From NCBI GenBank assembly GCA_023525915.1, contig CP026657.1, forward strand, positions 2,566,001 through 2,630,000: DNA of 64,000 nt. Reading direction: 5' to 3'. This document shows positions 26,096 through 34,600 of the stretch, one piece after another. Within the stretch, counting starts at the first letter, position 1. The number at the start of each line of letters is the position of its first letter. A model generated the notes under the pieces. That model had not been told where the DNA came from, did no database searches, and saw only the letters and a list, made by a program, of their open reading frames with translations. The position numbers and the translations under genes were made by a program. Source of the stretch: Acetispira formosa (nom. nud.) (GTDB lineage: Bacteria; Desulfobacterota; Desulfarculia; Adiutricales; Adiutricaceae).

Positions 26096-26129
26096 GTTGC
26101 GAATGAGAAAGCTCATTCGCAACTTTTTT
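26096..26129 (+). promoter_or_regulatory. Terminator-shaped hairpin in the rpsU leader
   Basis: GTTGCGAATGAG / CTCATTCGCAAC (12 bp, 4-nt loop) followed by six T residues, starting at the predicted transcript start and ending 32 bases before the rpsU start codon. It could attenuate rpsU, protect the 5' end, or be a regulatory RNA leader. Confidence 0.7.
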
Positions 26130-26161
26130 CATTTTATGACAGATCGGCAGGTGATGTTCAA

Positions 26162-26389
26162 GTGAGCAGCAATCAGACTGGTATCGAGGTTTCCGTCCGC
26201 GAAAACGACGTGGAGCAGGCTATCAAGGCTCTGAAGCGTAAAATCGCCCGTGACGGGCTTTTGAAGCAGTTGAAGAGCAAAAAGGCCTATGAAAAGCCCA
26301 GCGAGCGCCGCAAACGCAAAGAGCGCGAATCAAAGCGCCGCCTGCGTAAGGCCATGGCCCGCCGCGCCCGCAGAGTCCCAAGGGGTTGA
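26162..26389 (+). CDS. rpsU: 30S ribosomal protein S21
   Basis: This 75-residue basic protein has a GTG start. TGIEVSVRENDVEQAIKALKRKIARDGLL is the S21 signature, followed by the arginine/lysine-rich helix (KPSERRKRKERESKRRLRKAMARR). S21 sits on the small subunit near the anti-Shine-Dalgarno region and helps initiation. It is a single-gene unit here with promoter, leader hairpin and terminator; it is not part of a dnaG-rpoD operon. Confidence 0.96.
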   Translation: MSSNQTGIEVSVRENDVEQAIKALKRKIARDGLLKQLKSKKAYEKPSERRKRKERESKRRLRKAMARRARRVPRG

Positions 26390-26421
26390 TTATCCCCTCT
26401 CGCGGCCGATTTAAGGTCGAT

Positions 26422-26449
26422 AAAACCGCCGGATTTCCGGCGGTTTTTT
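26422..26449 (+). terminator. Rho-independent terminator of rpsU
   Basis: AAAACCGCCGGA / TCCGGCGGTTTT with a very tight turn, then a run of T, 33 bases after the rpsU stop. Confidence 0.9.
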
Positions 26450-26471
26450 TATGCCCTCTTTTTATGGCTTC

Positions 26472-26499
26472 TTGAAAATTCTAAAATATTGGTTACAAT
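26472..26499 (+). promoter_or_regulatory. Sigma-70 promoter of the proline-rich protein gene
   Basis: TTGAAA, 16 bases, TACAAT, about 38 bases before the ATG at 26538 and right behind the rpsU terminator. Confidence 0.65.
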
Positions 26500-26537
26500 A
26501 TAAATGGAAAGATTCTTATAAAAGGAGGGAAAAAATC

Positions 26538-27137
26538 ATGCGGCGCAAAATATCTATATTCACTTTACTTTTTTTTGTGATATCCACGATTCCGGCCCTT
26601 TTATGGGCTGAAGAAGATAGAAGGCTGACCGCGACCAAAAAGCCTTCTCACAGCAACCCACCGGAAATAGTGAACCCGCCTGAACCGGAGCGTCCGCCGA
26701 GGCCAGGCCGCCCTCCAGGTATCGGCCGGCCGCCGGGGCATGAAGGCAGGCCGCCGAAACCGCCCTCCATCGAGAGGCCCCCGGAACATGGGCGGCCTCC
26801 CGGCGTCAGGCCGCCGAATAACGGCCTGCGTCCGCCTCAGTGGTCCATAAACATCAACAACAGGCCGAACAGACCCCACCGGCCTGGCAATGGCGTGTGC
26901 CCGCCGTATTGCGGCTCTAACATCTATTGGTATGATTACCAGCGAGATGATAAAACTGAAACAAAGTATTTTGAGACGGAAAGCGAACCGCCCGTGCCTC
27001 CCTCCTATTTTCAAAGCAGCGGCGGCTTCGATAGATTTGAGGATGATGGTGTTGGGGTGGCTCCGCCTGCGGTTACTGAAGACGACTATCAGACGGATTT
27101 GAGTAAATACAATCTGATGATGAAAGCTTGGCAGTGA
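26538..27137 (+). CDS. Secreted proline-rich repeat protein
   Basis: This 199-residue protein starts at the ATG behind AAAGGAGGG. A signal peptide (MRRKISIFTLLFFVISTIPALLWA) is followed by about 90 residues of irregular Pro-Gly-Arg repeats (RPPGIGRPPG, GRPPGVRPPN). The C-terminal part is acidic and tyrosine-rich with a CPPYCG pair of cysteines that may form a disulfide. No family is recognised. The extended proline-rich segment suggests a cell-wall-spanning or surface spacer. It has its own promoter, and a type-E repeat follows directly. Confidence 0.75.
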   Translation: MRRKISIFTLLFFVISTIPALLWAEEDRRLTATKKPSHSNPPEIVNPPEPERPPRPGRPPGIGRPPGHEGRPPKPPSIERPPEHGRPPGVRPPNNGLRPPQWSININNRPNRPHRPGNGVCPPYCGSNIYWYDYQRDDKTETKYFETESEPPVPPSYFQSSGGFDRFEDDGVGVAPPAVTEDDYQTDLSKYNLMMKAWQ

Positions 27138-27148
27138 GTGAAATGGAA

Positions 27149-27970
27149 TGCGGCCTACGGCCGCGTGATTAAGGACTTGGCCTTATCGGCCAACCAGAGG
27201 GTTCCACCCTCTGGACTCCGGCTGGGGGAGGGCCCACGCGGGCCCTACCCCAGACCCCACCCGCGCCAGGGGGGCGGAGCCCCCTGGACCCCCAAGAGGT
27301 CAGGGTCGGCTTCAACTTTCTTCATCCCGCATCGCCGCAACTCGCTTCGAGTACGAAGCTCAGACAAGCGGCGACGCTTCATACTGCCTCGGCTTCTGGT
27401 GCTATAGGCAGTTTTACGTTGTGCTGAAACATTCCGCGATAGGCAGCTTCATGGGCTGAATGGTAGTTCACGTATGTTCGGCTTAAATCAGCTTCCCCTT
27501 AAAGGTTCTTTCCAGTGCTGTTAGTCCGTCTCTCTGCCATCTATAGCTTTTTAATGAGTTGCCCCTTAGAAAAAAGACAGCCAAGTCTCAACGTTACAGC
27601 ACTGAAAAAACTATCTGAGGGGAAAGAGTAATCAGCCGAACATACGTGAAGCAACAATCATCCACTGAAGCTGCCTATAGCAAAATGTAACAGCCCAATG
27701 TGATGTGGCTGGCAGCGGTTGAAACATATGCTGTAAGAAGCGTCGCCGCTTGTCTGAGCTTCGTACTCGAAGCGAGTTGCGGCGATGCGGGAAAAAGAAA
27801 GTTGAATCTGACCCTGACCTCTTGGGGTTCCAAGGGGCTTGCCCCTTGGCGCGGGTGGGGTCTGGGGCAGGGCCCGCGTGGGCCCTCCCCCAGCCGGAGT
27901 CCAGAGGGCGGAGCCCTCTGGTTGGCCGATCGGGCCAAGTCTTCTCCAGAGCAGCCGCCCCAGAGGCCGT
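27149..27970. repeat. Repeat E, copy 1 (about 820 bp, near-palindromic)
   Basis: The left arm (27149 to about 27530) and right arm (about 27600 to 27970) are inverted copies: for example GAGTACGAAGCTCAGACAAG on the left reappears reversed at about 27755. The asymmetric centre of about 90 bases is bounded by CAGTGCTG / CAGCACTG. All open frames in it (Pro/Arg-rich, on both strands) look spurious. A second copy lies at 57619 in the opposite orientation. No transposase is visible. Confidence 0.85.
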
Positions 27971-27977
27971 CACAACA

Positions 27978-28007
27978 TTGGCCTTTTACATACGCTTGTG
28001 ATACAAT
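27978..28007 (+). promoter_or_regulatory. Candidate promoter of the Gate-domain gene
   Basis: TTGGCC, 18 bases, TACAAT, just outside the E repeat. The leader would be about 160 bases. The stretch 28008-28172 contains no gene I can support, only GC-rich potential stems. Confidence 0.45.
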
Positions 28008-28172
28008 CAGCCCTTATTTGAACAGGCCGCCCTGCCCTGCCGACACACACGCCTGTAAGCCGCCCCTTGGCGGAAACAGCCGCCATAACCGTGCCCCTGA
28101 GCCGGTTTTTTTAACGCCTTTGCAAACAATGGCCGCCAAGGGAGACGGGCCGGGAAGTTCACCGGGATCATC

Positions 28173-29198
28173 ATGAAAGAAAATTTGCTGAACCGTATTC
28201 TGCCGCACTTGCGCACCTCCGCGAAAAACGGCTTTATGGCCTGGGTTTTTGTGGCCAAGCTGTCTATTCCGGCTATGCTTCTGACTCGCCTGTTGATCTG
28301 GTTTGACCTCATCCCCTATGTGGCCATGGTTTTCAAACCTGTTATGAACCTCTTGGGCCTCCCGCCCGAGGCGGCTCTGGTCTGGGTCTCGGCCATGCTG
28401 GCCAATGTTTATGCGGGCGTCACCGTTTATCTTTCACTCATGCCGGTGATGGAGCCTCTGTCAGTCAGTCAGGTTACGGTTCTGACCTGTATGTGCCTGT
28501 TAGCCCATGCCCTCCTCATCGAGGGACAAATCTGCCGGGCCACCGGCCTGTCATTCTGGCGCATAACGGCCTTTCGCATCATTTCAGCCATGATTTTCGG
28601 AACCATAGTTCACCTGAGCGCCACGCTCACCGGCTGGGGGGCGGAGCCGTCCTCACTCATGGTGGGTCTGGAGCTGCCCGCCGAAGCCGTTCCGTCCTGG
28701 TTAGATTGGTTCATCAACTCGGTCAAACAGCTTTTGATCATCCTGGTGGTGGTGGAAGTGCTGATGCTGCTCATGGAGGCGGTCAAGCACAGCGGACTGA
28801 CCCGCCTGATAATGAAAGTTCTCGGGCCGCCCTTGAGGCTGGCCGGGGTCGGTGAAAACGCCGTTATGGTCACCGTCATCGGCTGTGTGCTGGGGCTGGC
28901 CTACGGCGGCGGGCTAATTGTGGCCGAGAGCCGCTCCGGCCACATCTCCAACCGCGATATTTATGCGGCTATTACCTTAATGGCCGTTTTCCACTCCATG
29001 GTCGAGGACACCATCGTCATGTGGGCCCTTGGCGGCTCCATCTGGTGGCTGTTGGGGGCCAGGCTGATTTTCGCGCTGGCAGTGGCCGCCGTGGTCAATC
29101 GTCTGGCTGTGACAAAACGCTGGAAGCCGATCCTGGTCGGCAATCAACTTGAATTCGAAACCACTGAAAAGCCGGACCCGGCCGGTCACGGCGCCTGA
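28173..29198 (+). CDS. Nucleoside-recognition (Gate) domain membrane protein
   Basis: This 341-residue protein has about eight hydrophobic segments and two Gate-type domains, as in the spore-maturation/nucleoside-recognition family related to concentrative nucleoside transporters and FeoB gates. Typical stretches are AALVWVSAMLANVYAGVTVYLSL and GCVLGLAYGGGLIVAESRSGHIS, ending with LMAVFHSMVEDTIVMWALGG. The transported compound is unknown. miaB follows 15 bases downstream, probably in the same transcript. Confidence 0.8.
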   Translation: MKENLLNRILPHLRTSAKNGFMAWVFVAKLSIPAMLLTRLLIWFDLIPYVAMVFKPVMNLLGLPPEAALVWVSAMLANVYAGVTVYLSLMPVMEPLSVSQVTVLTCMCLLAHALLIEGQICRATGLSFWRITAFRIISAMIFGTIVHLSATLTGWGAEPSSLMVGLELPAEAVPSWLDWFINSVKQLLIILVVVEVLMLLMEAVKHSGLTRLIMKVLGPPLRLAGVGENAVMVTVIGCVLGLAYGGGLIVAESRSGHISNRDIYAAITLMAVFHSMVEDTIVMWALGGSIWWLLGARLIFALAVAAVVNRLAVTKRWKPILVGNQLEFETTEKPDPAGHGA

Positions 29199-29213
29199 CA
29201 TAGAGAAATACAC

Positions 29214-30566
29214 ATGGCCCCTAAAAAAGCCTGCCTGATAACCTTCGGCTGCCAGATGAATGAATATGACTCCGGCCGTCTGGCCGATCTCCTGACGGCC
29301 GCCGGCTGGACTATGACCGATTCCCGCGACACGGCGGATTTTATCTTTTTCAATACCTGCTCCATCAGGGAAAAGGCGGCCCAGCGGCTGCTCAATCATG
29401 TGGAGCAGGTGCGTTCGCTGAAGAAAAAGAAACCCGGCTTGATAATAGGTGTTGGCGGCTGTGTGGCCGAACAGGAGGGGGAAAAGCTTCTGACTGACGC
29501 CCCCTGGCTGGATCTGGTGGTCGGGCCGCAGCATCTGCCCACTATCCCGGACCTCCTGGAAAAGCTGACGGCCAAAACAGAAACCGGCCGCGCCGCCACC
29601 GGCAGCGGCCGGAGGCCGGCCTGGAGCCGGGAAAACCTGGCCGAACTGGGCCGGGATGACGGCAGCCGCACCGAGGCCGGAGGCCTGATCGGCTTTGTCA
29701 CCATCATGCAGGGCTGTAACAATTATTGCACCTACTGCGTGGTGCCTTACCTTCGGGGGCCGGAACTGAGCCGCGGAGCCGGGGATATCATTGACGAGGT
29801 CAAACGCCTCATTGATAACGGCGTGAAAGACCTGACCCTCCTGGGTCAGAACGTCAATTCCTATGGCCTAGGCCAGAGCGGCGAACCTACCTTTCCCGAG
29901 TTATTGGAGAAAGTCGCGGCCACCGGCATTGAGCGTCTTCGCTTCACCACCTCCCACCCCAAAGATTTTCCGCCGGAACTGGTGCGCCTGTTCGGGAGCC
30001 TGGGGCCTTTGTGCGAAGGGCTGCACCTGCCGGTGCAGTCCGGTTCCGACAAAGTGCTGAAAGACATGCGGCGCGTCTACACCCGCGATTCCTATCTCAG
30101 ATTGGTGGATGACCTGCGCACCCAGTGTCCGGGATTGTCGCTCACCACTGATATTATCGTGGGCTTTCCAGGGGAGACGGAAAAGGATTTTGAAGACACC
30201 GTGAGCCTTCTGGATACAGTCGGCTATGACGCCATGTTTTCCTTCAAATACAGCGACAGACCGCAGACCCGCTCGGCCGCTTTTGAGAACAAGGTGCCGG
30301 AGGAAGAAAAGGGGCGGCGGCTGACCTATCTTCAAACCCGCCAGAAGGACATCACCCTGGCTAAAAACGCGGCCCATGTGGGGCAGGTTCTGGAAGTGCT
30401 GGTGGAAAGGGAATCCGACCGTTACGAAAATCAACTGACCGGGCGGGCCCGCAACTTCAAGCTGATTCATTTTGACGGTTCCCCCGAACTAATCGGACGG
30501 ACCGTACCGGTGCGCGTGGAGGAGGCCTGGGGGGCCAGCCTGCGCGGGGTGAGGGCTGAAAAATAA
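29214..30566 (+). CDS. miaB: tRNA-2-methylthio-N6-dimethylallyladenosine synthase
   Basis: This 450-residue methylthiotransferase has an N-terminal UPF0004 domain with cysteines in FGCQMNEYDSG, FNTCSIREKA and GVGGCVAEQ binding the auxiliary cluster; the radical-SAM CxxxCxxC is MQGCNNYCTYCVVPYLRGPE; a TRAM domain lies at the end (VLVERESDRYENQLTGRARN). It adds a methylthio group at position 2 of i6A37 in tRNA. The next gene starts one base after its stop. Confidence 0.95.
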   Translation: MAPKKACLITFGCQMNEYDSGRLADLLTAAGWTMTDSRDTADFIFFNTCSIREKAAQRLLNHVEQVRSLKKKKPGLIIGVGGCVAEQEGEKLLTDAPWLDLVVGPQHLPTIPDLLEKLTAKTETGRAATGSGRRPAWSRENLAELGRDDGSRTEAGGLIGFVTIMQGCNNYCTYCVVPYLRGPELSRGAGDIIDEVKRLIDNGVKDLTLLGQNVNSYGLGQSGEPTFPELLEKVAATGIERLRFTTSHPKDFPPELVRLFGSLGPLCEGLHLPVQSGSDKVLKDMRRVYTRDSYLRLVDDLRTQCPGLSLTTDIIVGFPGETEKDFEDTVSLLDTVGYDAMFSFKYSDRPQTRSAAFENKVPEEEKGRRLTYLQTRQKDITLAKNAAHVGQVLEVLVERESDRYENQLTGRARNFKLIHFDGSPELIGRTVPVRVEEAWGASLRGVRAEK

Positions 30567-30567
30567 T

Positions 30568-33435
30568 ATGTCGCATTATATTGATTTGCATATACATTCC
30601 CGGTATTCACGGGCCACTTCCAGTGCCCTCAATCCGGCCAACCTCAGCCTGTGGGCCGGCTACAAAGGTCTGGGCCTGATCGGCACCGGCGATTTGACCC
30701 ACCCGGTCTGGCTGAAGGAACTGCGCGAAAGCCTGACCCTGCGCGACGACGGGCTCTACAGCTTAAATGACCAGCCCGACGGCCCGCGATTCGTACCCAC
30801 CGGCGAAGTCAGCGCCATTTACAAGCAGGACGGCCGCACCCGGAAAATCCACCTGGTCATCATCGCTCCCGATCTGGACGCCGCGGAAAAATTCTCCAAA
30901 ACCCTGGGCGCTCTAGGTAACGTCGAATCAGACGGCCGCCCTATCCTGGGCCTCTCCGCCCGTCATATTCTGGAAATCGCCCTCACCACCCATCCTGAAA
31001 TGATGGTCGTCCCGGCCCATATCTGGACCCCCTGGTTTTCCCTGTTTGGGGCCAAAAGCGGCTTCGATCATCTGGAAGAATGCTTTGGCGACCTCAGCCC
31101 TCACATAACCGCCCTGGAAACCGGCCTATCGAGCGACCCGGCCATGAACCGGCTGGTTTCCGCTCTGGACAAGTATCCCCTAATCTCTTCATCCGACGCC
31201 CACAGCCCGGACAAGCTGGGCCGTGAGGCTACCATCCTCAAGGACGAACTAACCTGGGCCAACCTCTCGGCCGCCCTCAAAGGCGGCCCCAGTCTGGGCG
31301 GCACAGTGGAATTTTTCCCGGAAGAAGGCAAGTATCACTTGGATGGTCACCTGAGCTGTGGCCCGGCCATGACTCCGGCCGAAACCCGCGCCAATGGCGG
31401 CCTGTGCCCGGTCTGCGGCAAGCCCGTGACCATCGGAGTGCTTCACCGCGTCAGTGAACTGGCCGACCGGGAGACGCCGCTGGAGGACCGCCTCCCGGAT
31501 TATCACCTCATTCCTCTGGCTGAACTGTTAGGCCAGGTTTGGGGTGTGGGGCCGAAAAGCCGAAAGGTGGTGGATTCATTCAATCGTTTGATTGGTGAAT
31601 TCGGCAATGAAATGACTCTCCTTTTGGAAACCCCTTTGGAAGATATTGAAAGTGTGGCCGGGCCCCTCTTGAGGCTGGCCATTGACCGCATGAGACGGGC
31701 CGAGGATATAGAAGCCTCCGGTGGTTTCGACGGGCAATTTGGCACTGTCCGGGCCATTACGGCCGAGGATCGGGCCACCTACGGCGGCCAGGGGCTTTTG
31801 TTTGAGGTTTCAAAACCGGCTAAACCCAAGCGGGCCACGGTGATACTGCCGACCCTGAATATGGATAAAGAGACGGAAAAGCCGGAAATCCAGCCGGCGG
31901 AACCGTGTGAAGGCCTGTCGCTGGTTCGGGGCGACCTGCTTCTGGACTGCCTGGACGCGGACCAATCCAAAGCCGTGACCAGCCAAAGCCACGCCTTGGC
32001 CGTGGTAGCCGGCCCCGGCAGCGGCAAGACCAGGGTGCTGGTGCACCGGGCGGCCTGGATGATCCGGGAAAATCTGGTGCGGCCGGAAGAAATGCTTCTG
32101 ACCACCTACACTCGTAAAGCCGCGCTGGAACTGGGTCCGCGCCTGTTGGCCGCCCTGCCCTTCCGCTCGGAAAGCCGGGGAGTGAAGGTGGCCACTCTTC
32201 ACGCTCTCGGCTATGAATTTCTGAAGCGGCAGAAACCGGATTGGGAACTGGCCAGCGGTGATTTCCTGGCTGAAGTGATCAAGAAGTCGGCCAAAAAGGC
32301 GGGCATGAAACCGTCCCCCTTCGCCTCTCTTTTAACGATGGTTAAAAATAGCCCGGCCCTCCGGCCTGGTGAAACAGACCTGCCGGAAAATGCCCCGGAA
32401 GCTTTCAACGCGGCTTTTCGTTATTACAATAAAACTCTGGCCGCTTATAAACGCTGGGATTTCGATGATTTGATTCTGGAAGCCGCCCCTGACGGCCCGA
32501 CCCCATACAAGGCTGTGCTGGTGGATGAGTTTCAGGATCTCAGTGCCACGCAATTCAGCTTCATCAAACGTTTGTTGCCTCCGGTTTCCGTGGAGAACAA
32601 TACGTTCTTAACTGTGATCGGCGACCCGGAGCAGAGCATTTATAGTTTCCGGGGAGCCAGGGCCGAAATTTTTGACTGGCTGAAAATTTACCCCGGCCTG
32701 GAATCCGTTGATCTGCCTCTGAACTATCGGGCGACGAAAATCATTGCCCAGGCGGGTGAAGATGTGATCAATACCAAGTCCCGGACACGCCGGGCGGCCA
32801 GAAGCGAGAACGGCCCCAAATTGACTCGGGCCTCCCTGGCCTCCCCTAAGCGTGAGGCGGCTTATGTGGCTTCGCGTATCATGGCCCACCTTGGGGTACT
32901 GAAGCTCGGCCGTGAAGCCACCAGCCGTCAGGACGCGGATTTCATGAGTGGATTGGGCCTCAACGATGTAGCGGTGCTGTTCCGCCTGCGTTCCCAGGGT
33001 GAGGCAATGGCGGCGGCCCTGGATGAAGCGGGCCTGCCGTGGCAGATGAGCGGCGAGGAGCCTTTGACCGCTGCCGATCATCTCGATTTTACGGCCGACA
33101 AGATCAACCTGTTGACTATGCACGCCTCTAAAGGCCTGGAATTCCGGCTGGTTTTTATAATTGGCGCTGAAGAAGGCCTGTCCCCCTACATTTTACCGTC
33201 GGAGGAACCCACGGAAGCCCGTCTGGCCGAAGAAAAACGCCTCTTCTATGTGGCCGTGACCAGAGCCAAAGAGCGTCTGTACATCACCAGGGCCGCCAAG
33301 CGGCGCTTATACGGCCAGCCCCTTTCAGGTGAGCCGTCCCCATATTGGAACGACCTGGCTTCAGCCCTGTGTCTGGATGTTGTGCCGCAGGTCAAGACGG
33401 CCCGTCCGAAGCCTTTGCCCACCCTGTTCGACTGA
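30568..33435 (+). CDS. Fusion of EndoQ-type PHP nuclease and UvrD-like helicase
   Basis: This is a 955-residue two-part protein. Residues 1 to about 400 match the endonuclease Q / TIGR00375 family: IDLHIHSRYSRATS (PHP metal motif), VVPAHIWTPWFSLFG, ISSSDAHSPDKLGRE, then a zinc site (LSCGP...GGLCPVCGKPV) and a helix-hairpin-helix-like part. From about 450 follows an SF1A helicase: VVAGPGSGKTRVLVHRA, VDEFQDLSATQ, VIGDPEQSIYSFRGA, LLTMHASKGLEFRLVF and LFYVAVTRAKERLYI. EndoQ cleaves beside deaminated bases, so the fusion could nick at uracil or hypoxanthine and unwind from there. The helicase half is shorter than UvrD. Confidence 0.9.
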   Translation: MSHYIDLHIHSRYSRATSSALNPANLSLWAGYKGLGLIGTGDLTHPVWLKELRESLTLRDDGLYSLNDQPDGPRFVPTGEVSAIYKQDGRTRKIHLVIIAPDLDAAEKFSKTLGALGNVESDGRPILGLSARHILEIALTTHPEMMVVPAHIWTPWFSLFGAKSGFDHLEECFGDLSPHITALETGLSSDPAMNRLVSALDKYPLISSSDAHSPDKLGREATILKDELTWANLSAALKGGPSLGGTVEFFPEEGKYHLDGHLSCGPAMTPAETRANGGLCPVCGKPVTIGVLHRVSELADRETPLEDRLPDYHLIPLAELLGQVWGVGPKSRKVVDSFNRLIGEFGNEMTLLLETPLEDIESVAGPLLRLAIDRMRRAEDIEASGGFDGQFGTVRAITAEDRATYGGQGLLFEVSKPAKPKRATVILPTLNMDKETEKPEIQPAEPCEGLSLVRGDLLLDCLDADQSKAVTSQSHALAVVAGPGSGKTRVLVHRAAWMIRENLVRPEEMLLTTYTRKAALELGPRLLAALPFRSESRGVKVATLHALGYEFLKRQKPDWELASGDFLAEVIKKSAKKAGMKPSPFASLLTMVKNSPALRPGETDLPENAPEAFNAAFRYYNKTLAAYKRWDFDDLILEAAPDGPTPYKAVLVDEFQDLSATQFSFIKRLLPPVSVENNTFLTVIGDPEQSIYSFRGARAEIFDWLKIYPGLESVDLPLNYRATKIIAQAGEDVINTKSRTRRAARSENGPKLTRASLASPKREAAYVASRIMAHLGVLKLGREATSRQDADFMSGLGLNDVAVLFRLRSQGEAMAAALDEAGLPWQMSGEEPLTAADHLDFTADKINLLTMHASKGLEFRLVFIIGAEEGLSPYILPSEEPTEARLAEEKRLFYVAVTRAKERLYITRAAKRRLYGQPLSGEPSPYWNDLASALCLDVVPQVKTARPKPLPTLFD

Positions 33436-33490
33436 CCGGCCTAGCCCGGACCCCATGTGTGCTGTAGCTTAAATTTTCCGACGTCCTAAA

Positions 33491-33584
33491 CCCGCCGGGA
33501 ACCGGGGATTGTTTTTTGTCCCGTCTCCGTTCCGGGGGTCTTTAGTCACGGAGCCGGGACAAAAAACAATCCCCGGCTCCCGTC
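33491..33584. repeat. Repeat A arm variant (A')
   Basis: It has the same core as repeat A (TTCCGGGGGTCTTTAGTCAC) but different arms: CCGGGAACCGGGGATTG.. with CAATCCCCGGCTCCCG. The arms still pair. It sits 56 bases after the EndoQ-UvrD stop. Bases 33440-33465 just before it (GCCCGGACCCCATGTG) resemble a fragment of repeat B. Confidence 0.8.
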
Positions 33585-33633
33585 TCCCGCTCAGCCAGGC
33601 ACACTTTCCAGCCCTCCAGGAAGCCCACCAGGC

Positions 33634-33722
33634 AGCCGCCGGGAGAAATGTTTTTGCCCGGCGAGGTGACTAAAGACCCCCGGAACCTCGCCGGGCAAAA
33701 ACATTTCTCCCGGCGGCGGTCA
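33634..33722. repeat. Palindromic repeat A, copy 4 (inverted core)
   Basis: The flanks AAGCCCACCAGGCAGCCGCC and GGCGGTCACCCG match copy 1 at 5165, but the core reads GTGACTAAAGACCCCCGGAA, the reverse complement of the core in copies 1 to 3. It lies between convergent genes. Confidence 0.85.
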
Positions 33723-33737
33723 CCCGCACATTCAAAA

Positions 33738-33770
33738 AAAGCAATCCAGCCAAACAGGCTGGATTGCTTT
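33738..33770. terminator. Bidirectional terminator between convergent genes
   Basis: AAAGCAATCCAGCC / GGCTGGATTGCTTT with a 5-nt loop, A-rich on the left and T-rich on the right, between the EndoQ-UvrD gene and the minus-strand potC-like gene. Confidence 0.92.
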
Positions 33771-33802
33771 TTAACGCTTGAGGCGGTTAACGTAACGAAA
33801 TC

Positions 33803-34600
33803 TCACTCCTTACGGAAACGGCTGACGCGCTCGGCCACAATGACCAGTATTACAGTGGCCAGCATCACCAGTGTCGACAGGGCATGAATCTCCGGGCTTA
33901 TGCCGCGCCGCACGGACGAGTAGATGTAGATCGGGAGGGTCACCGAGTCCGGCCCGTGGGTGAAAAAGCTGATGATGAAATCATCCAGTGAAAGGGTAAA
34001 GGCCAGCATGGCCCCGGCCAGTATGCCGGGCATCAACAGCGGCAGGGTCACCCGGAAAAACAGATAGGTGCCGCTGGCGTAAAGATCGCGCGCGGCTTCA
34101 TCAATGTCCCGGCCCAGGGAAGCCAGACGGCTGCGCACCACCAGAGTCACAAAGGAAATCTGAAAAGTGATGTGCCCCAGAACCAGCGTCAGCATGCCCA
34201 TGTCAAACGATGAGGAAATATTTCTCAGCACGCTGAATGTGACCACCAGGGCGGCCGCCAGAATGATGTCCGGGGTAACAACCGGCAGGTGGACCAACAG
34301 ATCCATCACTTTGCCCAGCCGCCGGGGCCAGGGGAAACGGTCCAGCCCCAGGGCCAGGGCCGTACCCAAAAGAGTGGCCACGGCCGTGGAGACCAGGGCC
34401 ACGAAAAGGCTGTTCAGGGCCGCCTCCAGAATGATCTCATTCTGGAAAAGCATCTCATACCATTTCCAGGTAAAACCTTTCCAGGTCAGCCCGTATTTGG
34501 CGTTATTGACGGAAAATACGGCCACGGCCACTGATGGTATATACAGAAAAATCAGGCTGGCAATGGCGACGACGGCCACAATGGGACGCTTTTTATTCAT
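33803..34600 (-). CDS. potC: Spermidine/putrescine-type ABC transporter permease (PotC-like)
   Basis: This 265-residue protein has six hydrophobic segments. The first helix pattern is FLYIPSVAVAVFSVN, and the conserved cytoplasmic loop for ATPase contact is DIDEAARDLYASGTYLFFRVTLPLLMPGI, followed by LAFTLSLDDFIISFF, a PotC hallmark. It overlaps the preceding permease gene by ATGA and is the last gene of the operon. No binding protein (PotD) gene follows; the next feature is a terminator. Confidence 0.92.
   Translation of the reverse strand: MNKKRPIVAVVAIASLIFLYIPSVAVAVFSVNNAKYGLTWKGFTWKWYEMLFQNEIILEAALNSLFVALVSTAVATLLGTALALGLDRFPWPRRLGKVMDLLVHLPVVTPDIILAAALVVTFSVLRNISSSFDMGMLTLVLGHITFQISFVTLVVRSRLASLGRDIDEAARDLYASGTYLFFRVTLPLLMPGILAGAMLAFTLSLDDFIISFFTHGPDSVTLPIYIYSSVRRGISPEIHALSTLVMLATVILVIVAERVSRFRKE

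Noticed and set aside
27149-27970. Several Pro/Arg/Gly-rich open frames on both strands, also in 57619-58440
   Set aside because: They occupy inverted arms of repeat E, appear on both strands with the same composition and have no start signals.
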